A stretch of 64,000 nt of DNA from Ovis canadensis (GCF_042477335.2 NC_091245.1:118640501-118704500); one strand, 5' to 3'; shown: positions 24,165-34,249, numbered from the stretch's first letter. The notes: a model not told the origin generated them from the sequence alone. Numbers and translations are program-made.

Positions 24165-24408
24165 TTCTCCAAACTCATAGAATGGGCAACACAAAGAGAG
24201 AACCCTAAGGTAAACCATGGACTTAGGGTGATGCTGATGTGTCAATGCGGGTTCATCAATGTACATAATAAGTGTAATAAAGATGTTGACAATGGAGGAA
24301 GCTATACATGTGAGGGGTGAGGAGGTTTATGAGTAATCTCTGCTCCTCAATTTTGCTGTGAACCTGAAACTGCTCATTAAAAATAAATTCTTAGTTTTAA
24401 AAAAAGGA
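24165..24408 (+). mobile_element. Old L1M 3' end
   Basis: 'ccaaactcatagaatgggca' at 24170, 'ggtaaaccatggacttaggg' at 24209, 'gatgtgtcaatgcgggttca' at 24235 and 'aattttgctgtgaacctgaa' at 24349, then an A-rich tail. A CHR SINE was inserted at that tail. Confidence 0.8.
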
Positions 24409-24410
24409 AA

Positions 24411-24715
24411 AGATTTTCCTGGTGGCACAGTGGATAAGAATCTGCCTGCCAATGCAGGGGTCATGGGTTCAATCCCTGGTCGGGGAGGACTCCACGTGTA
24501 TCGGAGCAACTGATCCCCTGTGCCACCACTACTGAGCCTGCATGCTGCAACTGCTGAAGGCCTGCATGACTTGAGCCATGCTCTGCCACAGCAGAAGCCA
24601 CAGCAATGAGCAGCTCAAGCACAGCAAAGTACAGAAAACCCACACAAGCAAGCAAGACCCAGGGAAAACAAAAGTAAACAAATAAAAATTCAAAAAAATT
24701 TAAACAAAATTTTAA
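24411..24715 (+). mobile_element. CHR-type tRNA-Glu SINE
   Basis: Head 'ttttcctggtggcacagtgg' at 24414, 'aatgcaggggtcatgggttc' at 24451, 'actactgagcctgcatgctg' at 24527, and an A/AAT-rich tail to about 24715. The frames on the minus strand here are SINE translations. Confidence 0.88.
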
Positions 24716-24879
24716 GGAAAATATAAAATATATATATAATTAAAACTATTTGGGAGAGGGAAATTTGTCTACACTGAGGTTATCCAAGAATTACCCCATT
24801 TCCACTTTCGTCTGCTTAGCTCTCCTCATCTCCATTAGTTCCCTCCACCTCTGAGAAGAAAACGCAGTCCGCTATCTTT

Positions 24880-25008
24880 GTTGTTGTTTAGTCGCTAGGT
24901 CGTGTCTGACTCTTTGTGACCCCATGGACTGTAGCCTGCCAGGCTCCTCTGTCCACGGATTTCCCAGGCAAGAACACTGGAGTGATTTGCCATTTCCTTC
25001 TCCACTGT
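24880..25008 (-). mobile_element. BovA-type SINE fragment
   Basis: 'gttgtttagtcgctaggtcg' at 24884, 'gcctgccaggctcctctgtc' at 24936, then 'gccatttccttctccac'. No tRNA head. Confidence 0.85.
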
Positions 25009-25413
25009 TACCTTTAAACCACAGTAATCAGGAATGAGATGGTGGGAAAACGTCCCGAACAGCGGCCAACTCCTATCCCACTCCGAGTGACTTCAGAATG
25101 TTGCTTTACTCTTCCTTGTACCTGCTGACGTGTCTGAATGTGTAGAGATTTCAGAATATGGCAAGGATTTGTCGCGTAGTCTCTCTCTACAGAAGAAGAA
25201 ATACAAATGTCGAGCAAGCATATAAATGACAAGCAGGGGAGTGTTTTTCTCATAGAAAATGTAGGGAAATGAGAGCTGACTGCCAAAGTTTTCACAGTTT
25301 ACTTATTTAAAAAATTACACTGACATAAAATAAAAGTATTTCTTATGCCCATGTGAAAGTAAGTGGGTTTTTACTCTGAGGTTGACAAATAAAAATAATT
25401 TGGAAATAAAGAA

Positions 25414-26354
25414 TGAAAGAACTAGACATGGAACAGTGGACTGGTTCCAAATTGGGAAAGGAGTACATCAAGGCTGTATGTTGTCACCTTGCTTATTTAA
25501 CTTATATGCAAAGCACATGATGTGAAATGCTGGGCTGGATGAAGCACAAGCTGGAATCAAGATTGCCAGGAAAAATATCAATAACCTCAGATATGCAGTT
25601 GACACCACCCTTATGGCAGAAAGTGAAGAGGAACTAAAGAGCCTTTTGATGAGAGTGAAAAGGGAGAGTGAAAAAGCTGGCTTAAACTCAACATTCAGAA
25701 AACTAAGATAATAGCATCCGGTCCCATCACTTCATGCCAAATGGATGGGGAAACAATGGTAACAGTGAAAGACTTTATTTTCTTGGGCTCCAAAATCACT
25801 GTGGACAATGACTGCAGCCATGAAATGAAAAGATGCTTGCTCTTTGGAAGAAAAACTATGACCAACCTAGACAGTATATTAAAAAGCAGAGAGATATTGC
25901 TTTACTGACAAAGGTCTGTAGAGTCAAAGCTATGTTTTTTTCCAGTAGTCATGTATTGATGTGAGAGCTATACCATAAAGAAGGCTGAGGACTGAAGAAC
26001 TGATGCTTTTGAACTCTGGTGTTGGAGAAGACTCTTCAGAGTGCCTTGGGCTGCAAGGAGATCAAACCAGTCAATCCTAAAGGAAATCAGTCCTGAATAT
26101 TCATTGGAAGAACTGATCTTGAAGCTGAAACTCCACCTGATGTGAAGAACTGACTCATTAGAAAAGACCCTGATGCTCGGAAAGATTGAAGGCAGGAGGA
26201 GAAGGGGACGACAGAGGATGAGATGGTAGGATGATATCACTGACTGGATGGACATGAATTTGACCAGGCTCCAGGAGTTGGTGATGGACAGGGAAGCCTG
26301 GCGTCTTTGCGGTCGCAAAGAGTCAGACATAACTGAGCGACTAAACTGAAAGAA
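25414..26354 (+). mobile_element. BovB LINE, 5'-truncated, 8-bp TSD
   Basis: It begins within RT motif B coding sequence ('ttgggaaaggagtacatcaa' at 25453) and runs through degraded YADD coding sequence to the tail at 26346. TGAAAGAA flanks it (25414-25421 and 26347-26354). The 205-codon minus frame (25968-26585) is antisense BovB plus flank, not a gene. Confidence 0.92.
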
Positions 26355-26439
26355 TAAAAATGAGAGAAATGGAGCGATGGAGGCTATTCCATCTCTCCTG
26401 TCAACCTGGAAAGGCTTGCTGAAGAAACTAAGGTTAGTG

Positions 26440-26760
26440 TCCTTGGCATGACCGGGTTCCACCGGGCTCCACGCTCGTCCAAACTGCAGACCGGTGCCTG
26501 CCCTTCCACGGTTGCTAAGGCAACAGGCCGCCTCTGAGGTGCTGCCTCTGACCCACCAGTCCTGGCCTGGGGCTGTCGTTTCCAACCAGTTTCCAGCGAC
26601 TACAACGCAGCCGAGAGACCGCCCAATGGGATCGGCCCTCTCTAACGGGCCCTCTGTGATCCACGAATCAAGTGCTGCCGATAAAGCCCGAAGCTGAATG
26701 GTCAGTTCCCAGGGAGGGCGGGGTTGGGAAAACAGTAGCTGGACGGAAATAGGTGCTGCT
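26440..26760. promoter_or_regulatory. Orphan CpG-rich promoter-like block
   Basis: About 19 CpGs in roughly 310 bp with high GC, in a window where CpG is otherwise scarce outside young SINEs. By hand the observed/expected ratio is roughly 0.7. It contains an RFX X-box (26511-26524), a CCAAT box (26623-26627) and a GC box GGGCGGGG (26716-26723). CpGs stay fairly frequent to about 26930. It is not a repeat I recognise. I infer a CpG-island promoter. Its direction and gene are unknown, as no convincing coding exon with a strong donor is visible beside it. A 67-codon frame (26494-26697, +) lies inside it and may be chance. Confidence 0.6.
26511..26524 (+). promoter_or_regulatory. RFX X-box
   Basis: GTTGCTAAGGCAAC is an almost perfect inverted repeat of the RFX half-site GTTGCY, with the two half-sites separated by the usual short spacing. 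X-boxes of this form are bound by RFX1-4 and are typical of promoters of ciliary and some immune genes. Its place inside a CpG-rich block with CCAAT and GC boxes supports a real site. Confidence 0.65.
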
Positions 26761-27139
26761 TTTCGGGGGCTTTGTTAAATGGCTGTTAGTCACTAATACC
26801 CGGTGTTCCATTTAGGGCAGAGGACGGGATCCTCAGGGGGGGTTCCTGTGGCGCTAGGAAAGCGGGGTCAGCGGAGCCCCAGGGAGCGAGAGTCCCCTGG
26901 ACTCCTACTGGGACGTGGAAGAGACCTCCTTGGAGCCCACTCCTGGCTGAGGTCCTGTTAGGTCCTGGCAGTTCCCTCTGCCAGCATCTGATTAACCCCG
27001 GGGGAAGTGACGGTATCACTAACCTCAGGGTTTGCTCCCTGATATAGGAAAACAAAACTTATTATTGTTGCTCTTGGGAGGGAACAATAAGCAGCAGGTC
27101 ATAGGAAAATCTGTGTGAAATGAAAATATCTCCCGCCAT
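26761..27139. other. GC-rich unassigned flank of the CpG block
   Basis: Scattered CpGs to about 26930, then ordinary sequence. An 89-codon minus frame (26786-27055) has no known domain. Confidence 0.45.
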
Positions 27140-27550
27140 ATTAATAAGAAATGTCACAGCCATCAGCGATTTCTGGCCTCCAAATGTGAATGAGAGCTCC
27201 CAAAACTGTGATCCAGCAGATGCTGCCACTCCACCACTGGGTGGTTGCTGGGGAGCTGGGGGAATGCAAGAAGCTAGGAGAACAGCTTTGACCTCAGATA
27301 GCTGAAGTGCAAAAGAAAGGACTGAATTCAGTGAACCCAGAGGCTTGCGTGTTCCCATACAGAGAATGCTAAATTCCTTAACCTGAAACCTAATCTTTGA
27401 CGTTCAGACTGCCTGTTCCCCTTGTTGCAAACTTGCATATAGCCTGACTCCTGCCTCCTTGGAGCAATTTTCTCAGAGCTACTGAAGTGCCGTTTCCCAG
27501 GCTCAGAGTCCTAAACATTCCCACCAAATCTCTACTTTCAGTTTGACTAT
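27140..27550 (+). mobile_element. LTR-like (ERV1-type) remnant
   Basis: 'cttaacctgaaacctaatct' at about 27378, 'ttgttgcaaacttgcatata' at 27421, then 'gcctgactcctgcctcc', 'ttctcagagctactgaag' and 'gtttcccaggctcagagtcc' is the TATA-to-R-like arrangement of gammaretroviral-type LTRs. No internal viral genes are present. It would be a degenerate solo LTR. The family is not assigned. Confidence 0.45.
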
Positions 27551-27574
27551 ATTTTTTAGTTGACATCTGTAATT

Positions 27575-27596
27575 GAAAGTTCATGGAAGTGTGCTC

Positions 27597-27647
<51 letters not shown>

Positions 27648-27772
27648 GGCCCCTGCGCAAGGATGACACGCAAATTCGTGAAGCGTTCCATATTTTTTAT
27701 CATTCTTTTTCATACGTTCTATTAAAGCAAAGTTTTCACACATTAAAAAAAAAAAAAGAAAGTTCATGGAAG
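27575..27772 (+). mobile_element. U6-mRNA chimeric retroinsertion with 15-bp TSD
   Basis: A U6 copy (27591-27697) is fused at its oligo-T end to about 45 bp of unrelated sequence. That part carries an ATTAAA signal (27721-27726), followed 18 nt later by a pure A13 tail (27745-27757). The whole unit is flanked by a perfect duplication, GAAAGTTCATGGAAG (27575-27589 and 27758-27772). This is the layout of chimeric retrocopies made by LINE reverse transcriptase switching template from an mRNA 3' end to U6 RNA. The mRNA partner is unidentified. Confidence 0.88.
27591..27697 (+). ncRNA. RNU6: U6 snRNA copy (retrotransposed)
   Basis: All 107 positions match the mammalian U6 spliceosomal RNA as I know it. 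It has the 5' stem (GTGCTCGCTTCGGCAGCAC), the ACAGAGA box (27630-27636), the AGC triad region and the 3' oligo-T. In active U6 genes a TATA box near -25 and a PSE near -55 drive Pol III. Here the positions just upstream (27560-27575) have no TATA, and the locus bears retrotransposition hallmarks. It is therefore most likely a transcriptionally dead copy in spite of its perfect sequence. The perfect match and pure A tail suggest a young insertion. Confidence 0.93.
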
Positions 27773-27832
27773 ATCTGAACATGTAAGGGAAGTATTAGTG
27801 AGATTCTAAGTTGAAGAAGAGAATGTTTTGAT

Positions 27833-28126
27833 TTGTTTTTCAAACAAAGAGAATACTGTCAGGAAGAAAGAGAATGCAATGAGGTGACTGGTATTCTGCC
27901 AGCCCCATTCTACAGACCAGTGAGGCCTCCTAGCAGGGACCAGGGTTTTGGGGAGAAAAGAAAGACAAAGATGATGGACGATAACAAGGAAAAAAGAAGA
28001 GGGAAATATTTGAAAAGTCTGGAAGAAGAAAGGAAACAACTGAGCCAATGGAAAACAGTAGAAGAAAAAGAAAAGTTTCTGCTCTGCAGTAGACTGTATT
28101 TTCCAACTCAACTTCAGGATATATGA
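27833..28126 (+). other. Unidentified 97-codon frame, coding-like
   Basis: The product is highly charged, with Glu/Lys/Arg-rich text ('LKSLEEERKQLSQWK') that suggests a coiled coil in its second half. I do not recognise the protein, and no repeat family explains the DNA. 'tttgtttttcaaacaaag' at 27834-27851 could be a weak acceptor. It lies about 1.1 kb downstream of the CpG/X-box block, so it could be an exon of a gene driven from there, but a good donor is not evident. Purine-rich composition could produce this by chance. Confidence 0.3.
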
Positions 28127-29630
28127 ACAAAAGCCACTGTACTTGTGGAGGAAATTAAGGCTGATTTAAATTCATCCTGCCCCTGAAAATCCAGGATGTA
28201 TGTTTGTCCACCCTGGGGTTGATTAAAGACATAGCCTGCCCCAGTGGAGTAAGGATACTGAAAGTCTAAATGTCTGGAGAATTCTCATCTATCAGCACTC
28301 AGAGTGGGTGGGGTATAGTCCTCAGGAAGTCTCAGAATATGGTCAATCCTTTATCAGAATTATTCTAGATTCACTTTTATTTTTTCATCAAATGCACATA
28401 AAACATGGACTTGTGCTTCTCTTGAAACTGTGCTGACCTTGTCTTTTTTCTGAAAGTGTACCTGCTCCAAGAGGAATAATAATAATGATTTTTAAAGCCC
28501 TATATGCATGACTTCTTTGTACTTTTCAAATCATTGTCTTATGCCCTTCCCTGCCCTTCCTACATTGTGCCTGATGCAGTCACCCTTGTTCTCATAGTGG
28601 CTCACGTAGTGACTTCCTGCAGCTCTTATCATTACACTATTTTTTATTTCTTTTTCAAACTTGTTTCTGGTTTCTGGAGAGGATGTTGTTAATTCTTAAC
28701 TTTCTACATAAAGAGTTCCTTCTCCAGGAACATTATTAGTGCAAGGAACAGTCTCTCTTTTCCATCATGGATATATATCAGTGCTTCTTACCTCGTGTGT
28801 TGACAGTCTTTTCTCTCTGTATTATTAAACTAGCTTCACTGTAAATACTTTTCACTCTCTTGAGAAGCTCTGCTAGTCAGTTCTCCATTTGCCCCTCAAG
28901 AGTTTCTCCTGTTTCATCTTTGCATTTTGAGAGCTGGGATCTATACTTATTTGGAGTCGAGTTCCTTATTCCTCACAGAGCTCTGAAATTCTATAGCAGA
29001 GAGAAGGGTGTAATTTTCCAACAACTTCAGTGGCAGTTGTTTACTTTCTACTGTTTCCTGGCTCTTTCCCTTTCCATACAGCTGATCCAGCTTAATGATG
29101 TTTTAAGCCATTCTATCCACTAGTATTTAGAAAAGTTGTATTATAGGCTTTCAAGTCCCCTAAGAGTACAGGCAAGACTGTTAACATCTATATCTTAGAT
29201 CTGTTGGCCGAGGTTCTCGAGTATCACTCCCCAACCCCCATGTGGGCAGATGGTCTGTATTGTTCTCTGATTTCACTTTGTATCCACCTAATTGGACTTC
29301 TGCATGCTAAGCCATAGGAAGGAAAGAATTGAATAGGAATCACCTCCCCTAACTGCTGTTGTTCCATTATTTTTTAAATGTCAAATATTTGAGACATACC
29401 CATTTATTCCTGAATTTATTCCTGAGCATTTGGAAAATAAGTGTTAGGAGAAGACGAAAAGATGAGTGAAAAAAAGCTGAAGTGAAAGACTTCTCTCAAG
29501 AGCTCAGAAGAAATAGCTCCGGAGGACAGACTCTTCTATAAGTACTAGAGTACACAGAGGAAGAACCAGAGTTCACAAGCAGATCTGAACTCAACATGCT
29601 AAGTGGAATGTAGGTATAAGGGAGATGGTG
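28127..29630. other. No recognised feature
   Basis: Unassigned AT-rich DNA. Short frames at 28504-28692 and 28860-29123 have no motif. Confidence 0.5.
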
Positions 29631-29634
29631 CAAG

Positions 29635-29745
29635 CTGGGGGTCGTGAACACAAGCATCTGGGTTCACATCCTAGCTCTGGCATCTACTATCTGGTTAGAT
29701 GCATGAGGGTTCATATTCACCCTTGAACTGCAGGAGAAATAAAAA
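29635..29745 (+). mobile_element. MIR remnant
   Basis: 'gaacacaagcatctgggttc' at 29646 and 'acatcctagctctggcatct' at 29666 match the MIR head in sense. Confidence 0.6.
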
Positions 29746-29802
29746 TAGATTCTGATGCTTTTACTAAATTTTAAGCAAAAACTTGTTTGGTTAATTAGTA
29801 TG

Positions 29803-29985
29803 TGCTGCTGCTGCTAAGTCACTTCAGTCGTGTCCGACTCTGTGCAGTCCCACAGACGGCAGCTCACCAGGCTCCCCCATCCCTGGGATTCTCCAGGCAA
29901 GAACACTGGAGTGGGTTGCCATTTCCTTCTCCAATGCAGGAAAGTGAAAAGTGAAAGTGAAGTTGCTCAGTCATGTCCGACACCA
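29803..29985 (-). mobile_element. BovA2 SINE, partial
   Basis: 'gctgctgctgctaagtcact' at about 29804, 'gggattctccaggcaagaac' at about 29885, ending after 'gttgctcagtcatgtccgac'. The first monomer is lost. Confidence 0.9.
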
Positions 29986-30039
29986 TGTATGACCTCTGTT
30001 AGAGACACATGGTGGCAAACTGCTGTGGTTTGGAGATTA

Positions 30040-30170
30040 TGGCTTAATAGTAACAGCAGTTAATACCTACTTAGCACTTCCAAAGACCAGGTCCTATTCC
30101 AAACAATTTATATAATTAACCCACTAATCTTCACAACAACCCGATGAGGCTGGAATTTCCCCACAGTAGC
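30040..30170 (-). mobile_element. MIR remnant
   Basis: 'taatacctacttagcacttc' then 'accaggtcctattccaaac' and 'aatcttcacaacaacccgat' at 30128 match antisense MIR/MIRb 3' text. Confidence 0.65.
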
Positions 30171-30747
30171 TTCACTGTGACCGTATTAGTGACAGCAGCA
30201 GCAGAGAAGTTCCGTGTCCCTTTCCCCCATATCTCTCAGAATTCCACAATTAGATCCATTGCTGCCAAAAAGAGGCCGAAGATATCAGTGCCCTGAGATT
30301 CATCACTGAAACTACACACTGCCATGAACATGATTCCAGTGATTCTGACTTTCAAACGTAGCTAGAGGTAACAGGAAATGGAAAGGGTACAAGGGAAGGT
30401 GGAGTGTTTGATGGAAACTGGTAAGGTGGCCACAAGGTGGCACAGGGTGATAACCAGAGTGCTCTCTTCCTCCCAAGTGACTGCCTTTTCACTGAGGGCT
30501 GTTTCTGCTGCCCTGACTCTCTTAACATCTTAATATTCTGAAATGCTCTCTGCATCATCTTTCTGTTCCATTTTCCACAATCTGTGGTCCCTTCTCTTTC
30601 CCTACTCCCTCTTTTCCTTGAAAAGTTCTCCTCAGTTCTCACTGTTACACTGAACATGTGTTCCTTTCTCTCAGTTGACTCCGATGGCAGGTCCTGTACT
30701 CAACAACTCTCTGCTTCTGGAAGGTGGGCTCCTCCAGCATATCTCTA
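30171..30747. other. No recognised feature
   Basis: Unassigned. The 101-codon minus frame at 30352-30657 is Lys/Arg-rich with no known domain. Confidence 0.45.
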
Positions 30748-31510
30748 AGTCATTTTTTTTTCCTAATTGAAATTGATTCACAATGTTATGTTAGTTTCAA
30801 GTGTACAGCACAGTGACTCCTATATATTCTTTTCCAGATTCTTTTCCATTATAGGTTGTTACAAAATATTGAATTTGGTTCCCTGTGCTATACAATAGGT
30901 CCTTGTTGATTATTTTATATATAATAATGTGTATTATATACCAACTTCCTAATTTATCCCTCCCCTCTCCTTTCCCCTTTGGTAACCATAAATTTGTTTT
31001 CTATGTCTGTGAATCTCTTTCCGTTTTATAAATAAATTCATTTGGATCTTTTTTCTTGGATTTCACATGTAAGTGATATCTGATATTTGTCTTTGCCTTA
31101 CTTCCTGTAGCTATGTCCATTTATGTTGCTGCAAAGGGCATTATTTCACTCTCTATGGCTGAGTAATATTCCACTGTATATACCCAGATAGATGGATCAT
31201 ATCGTCTTTGTCCACTCATCTGCAGACGGACATTTAGGTTGCTTCCATGGCTTGACTATTATAAATAGTGCTTTTATGAACATTAGGATTCATGCATTTC
31301 TTTGAAATAGGTTTTTCTTTGGATATATGCCCAGGAGTGGCATTGCTGGATCATATGGCAACTCTATGCTCAGTTTTTTTAAGGAACCCCCTTACAATTC
31401 TCCATAATGGCTGCACAAATTTACATTTCCACCAACGGTGTAGGACCTATTGCATAGCACAGGGAACCAAATTCAATAATTTGTAATAACCTATAAGGGA
31501 AAAGAATCTG
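30748..31510 (-). mobile_element. L1 3' end with a foldback inverted repeat
   Basis: Antisense L1 ORF2 end plus 3'UTR runs from a T-rich start at 30748 to about 31440. Markers are 'ctatggctgagtaatattcc' at 31154 and 'tggcattgctggatcatatg' at 31338. The last 70 bp (31441-31510) are in the opposite orientation and mirror 30834-30903 with about four mismatches, including shared variants such as 'ggaaccaaattcaata'. Confidence 0.82.
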
Positions 31511-31626
31511 ATATCTGACCTGGTGTTTTCAGAATTTAACATTAAGAAGCATGGGTTCTCAAGATTGGGGAGTGTTGTGGGCTGAACCGTGTCCTCTCAA
31601 AACTCACGTGTTAAAGTCCTAAACCA

Positions 31627-31790
31627 GGCTTCCTTGGTGGCTCCGTGATAAAGAATCTGCCTGCAGTGCAGGAGGCCTGGCTTGTGCTCTGCAATGAGAA
31701 GCCGTAGGAGCCACATGCACCCTGCTTGCTGCAACTAGAGAAAAAGCCTGAGCAGCAACAAAGACCCAGCACAGCAAAAAGAAAAAGATC
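31627..31790 (+). mobile_element. CHR-type SINE, internally deleted
   Basis: Head 'aggcttccttggtggctccg' at 31627, then a jump to 'gtgctctgcaatgagaagcc' and 'gcagcaacaaagacccagca' with an A-rich end. Confidence 0.82.
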
Positions 31791-31897
31791 CGAAACTGCA
31801 CGACCTTAGAATGTGACAGTATTTGGAGATAGGAGCTTTAAAAGGTAGTTAAAGTAAAAAGAAGTCATATTAGTGGACTCCAATTCAGTGTCAGCCG

Positions 31898-32136
31898 TGT
31901 CTTTAGATGGGGCTTCCCTAGTGGCTCAGATGGTAAAGAATCTGCCAGCAGTGCAGGAGACCTGGCTTTGATCCCTGCGTCAGGAAGCTTCCATGGAGAA
32001 GGGAATGGCTACCCACTCCAGTATTCTTACCTGGAGGATTCCATGGACAGAGGAGGCTGACAGGTTAGAGTCTATGAAGTTGCAAAGAATCAGACATGAC
32101 TGAGTAAGTAATGTTTTCACTTTTTCAATGTCTTTA
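31898..32136 (+). mobile_element. Bov-tA SINE with 8-bp TSD
   Basis: SINE at 31906-32128 between TGTCTTTA copies (31898-31905 and 32129-32136), inside the MaLR LTR. Confidence 0.9.
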
Positions 32137-32354
32137 AAAGAAGCAGAGATTAGGACACAAATACACACAGAAGCAAGTCACATGAAGACGCTGAAAGAGG
32201 ATGGCCGTCTGCAAACCAAAGGAGAGCTCTTAGAAGAAACCAGCCCTGTTGGTATCTTGACCTGGGGCTTCTAGTCTCCAGAACTGTGAGAAAATAAATT
32301 CACATTTAGTCACCCAGCCTGTGTGCTTTGGCATGGGTCCCAGCAAACTAACAT

Positions 32355-32883
32355 CAGAAGCATTATCAAGACATGTCCCTTATTTCTGCCCTTTCCTGAT
32401 GCCTCCTACCAGATGCTTACCTTCATCTACTTGGCAGCCTGGAATGGCCAGTTATTAAGACTGGATCTTTCCTGGTTTGCTTATGGGGTCAGGACACTCA
32501 CAATCAAACCTGTAGGAGTATTGGTACTTAAGACCCTACTTACTGCTGCCTAATACTTAATTCAGATACTTACTGAACGTTTATCATGTCCTAGGGCCAT
32601 GGGAACATAGAGAAAAATCATCTAAGGCTAGAGAAGATATCGTTCCTGAAAAGATGGTAATTTAGACAACTTGAAAGACTCAGTAGCAGTTGTCAGAATG
32701 GGAATTGTTAGAGAAGGTTGAGTGGAGATAAGAGAATTCAAGCGGAGAAAACAGCCTGTGCAAATATACAAAGACATGGAAGAGTAACATGTTGAAGGAA
32801 TAGAAGTAATCCTCAGTGACAGAAGTGAAGAGTCCGTGTGACCTGAGGCACAGGGACAGGCAGGAAGTCACACACCAGGTTCT
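32355..32883. other. No gene; possible old L2/MIR scrap
   Basis: 'actgaacgtttatcatgtcc' at about 32573 hints at an antisense L2 or MIR 3' end. The rest is unassigned. Confidence 0.4.
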
Positions 32884-33155
32884 GTTTTTTCGGCTGTTCT
32901 GGGTCTGTTGCTGTCCGCAGGCTTTCTCCAGTTGTGGCAAGTAGGGGCTACTCTCTAACTGCGGTGCGCAGGCTTCTCATTGCGGCGGCCTCTCTGGTTG
33001 TAAAGCCTGGGCTCTGGGTACACAGGTTCAGTAGTTATAGCCGGCAAGCTCAGCTGTCCTGTGGTGTGTGCAGTCTTCCTGGACCAGAAATCGACCCAGT
33101 GTCCCCTGCATCAGCAGGCAGATTCTTTACCACTGGATCACCAGGGAAGTCCCCA
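32884..33155 (-). mobile_element. CHR-type SINE
   Basis: T run at 32885, 'gctgttctgggtctgttgctg', 'ctctctggttgtaaagcct' and the head 'gatcaccagggaagtccc' ending at about 33154. Minus strand. Confidence 0.88.
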
Positions 33156-33316
33156 GACACCGAGGTTTTGTGCACTAAGCTGAGGGATCCAAACAGTGTA
33201 GCTTTGGTAGGACTTGAATACTGTCTCTGGAACATTCACCTTCAGGAAAGCATGGGGTGAATTAGAGAGGAGGAAGTAGAGACTCAACAAACTTGGATGC
33301 AATTTTTTTTTTGGAA

Positions 33317-33569
33317 ACTGTACTCTTGCCTGGAAAACCCCATGGATGGAGAAGCCTGGTAGGCTGCAGTCCATGGGGTCGCTAGGAGTCGGACTCAACT
33401 GAGTGACTTCACTTTCACTTTTCACTTTCATGCACTGGAGAAGGAAATGGCAACCCACTCCAGTGTTCTTACCTGGAAAATCCCAGGGACGAGGGAGCCT
33501 GGTGGGCTGCCGTCAATAGGGTCACACAGAGTCAGACACAACTGAAGCGACTTAGCAGCAGCAGCAGCA
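33317..33569 (+). mobile_element. BovA2 SINE, 5'-truncated
   Basis: From 'tactcttgcctggaaaaccc' (33320) through 'atgcactggagaaggaaatg' to a (CAG)n tail at 33555-33569. Confidence 0.9.
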
Positions 33570-33830
33570 TACTGAGAAAGGAGAGAGGACAGTAGCTAGA
33601 AGAAAGGTAAGGTCAAAGTGAAGGAGAGCTGTGGGAGATGGGCCAGTAAAGAAGGTAAGGTCCAAGAGCGTGTTTAGTTATGATCGGAGGCTTAGGTCTC
33701 TGAGGAGACAAGAGAGGAGGGAACCCAGAGTGGACATGGAGCAATCAGACCTAGACAGGCAGAGGGATATCCCTTCTGCCACTAACGGAAGGAGAGAACC
33801 TAGTGTTGGGATGCTTGAAGGAGAAAAAAA

Positions 33831-33938
33831 ATGGCCATGCCCTGCAGCATATGGGATCTTAGTTCCCGACCAGGGATTGATCCCATGCCCTCTATATTGG
33901 GAGGACAATCTTAACCACTGGACCACCAGGGAAGTCCC
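33831..33938 (-). mobile_element. Short CHR-1-like SINE
   Basis: 'atgggatcttagttcccgac' (33850), 'cagggattgatcccatgccc', and the head 'actggaccaccagggaagtc' (33918-33937). Confidence 0.82.
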
Positions 33939-34249
33939 TTTTTCCCCTATTTCTTCTTGTGAAAGAGGAAAATGGAGCAGGAAAAAAACAGGATGAAAGT
34001 TGGAGGAACTCTTTGCAGGCAGTCTTCATTTTCTCAGGGAAGTACTGGGAAGGTCTTCCAGATGGTGTGAAAGGAGAGCTGGGGAGAAAGGGGCCTGAAT
34101 AATGGTCTGTGTTTTAAACGCCTTCCAGGGGATGGGTGAAGAAGTCACTAACTAAGTACTCAGAATCAAATGAGAAATGTTTAACACTGAAAATTATCAT
34201 ACTTTGTGTTCCTTTAAAACCAGACTCTGACAAGGGATTTAACTACAAG
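33939..34249. other. No recognised feature
   Basis: Short unassigned spacer. Confidence 0.5.

Larger units (their letters stand above)
31570..32350 (+). mobile_element. MaLR-type (MLT1-like) LTR with two nested SINEs
   Basis: Pieces in the correct order are 'gggctgaaccgtgtcctctc' (31580), 'ttagaatgtgacagtatttg' (31807), 'gattaggacacaaatacaca' (32148) and 'ctccagaactgtgagaaaat' (32276). A CHR SINE (31627-31790) and a Bov-tA (31906-32128) interrupt it. Confidence 0.75.

Noticed and set aside
25968-26585. 205-codon minus-strand reading frame
   Set aside because: Most of it is antisense BovB 3' sequence, and the rest is the CpG-rich flank. There is no known domain and no start context worth noting.
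27591-27697. U6 copy as an active Pol III gene
   Set aside because: The RNA part is perfect, but no TATA at -25 or convincing PSE is seen, and poly(A) plus TSD show it is retrotransposed.
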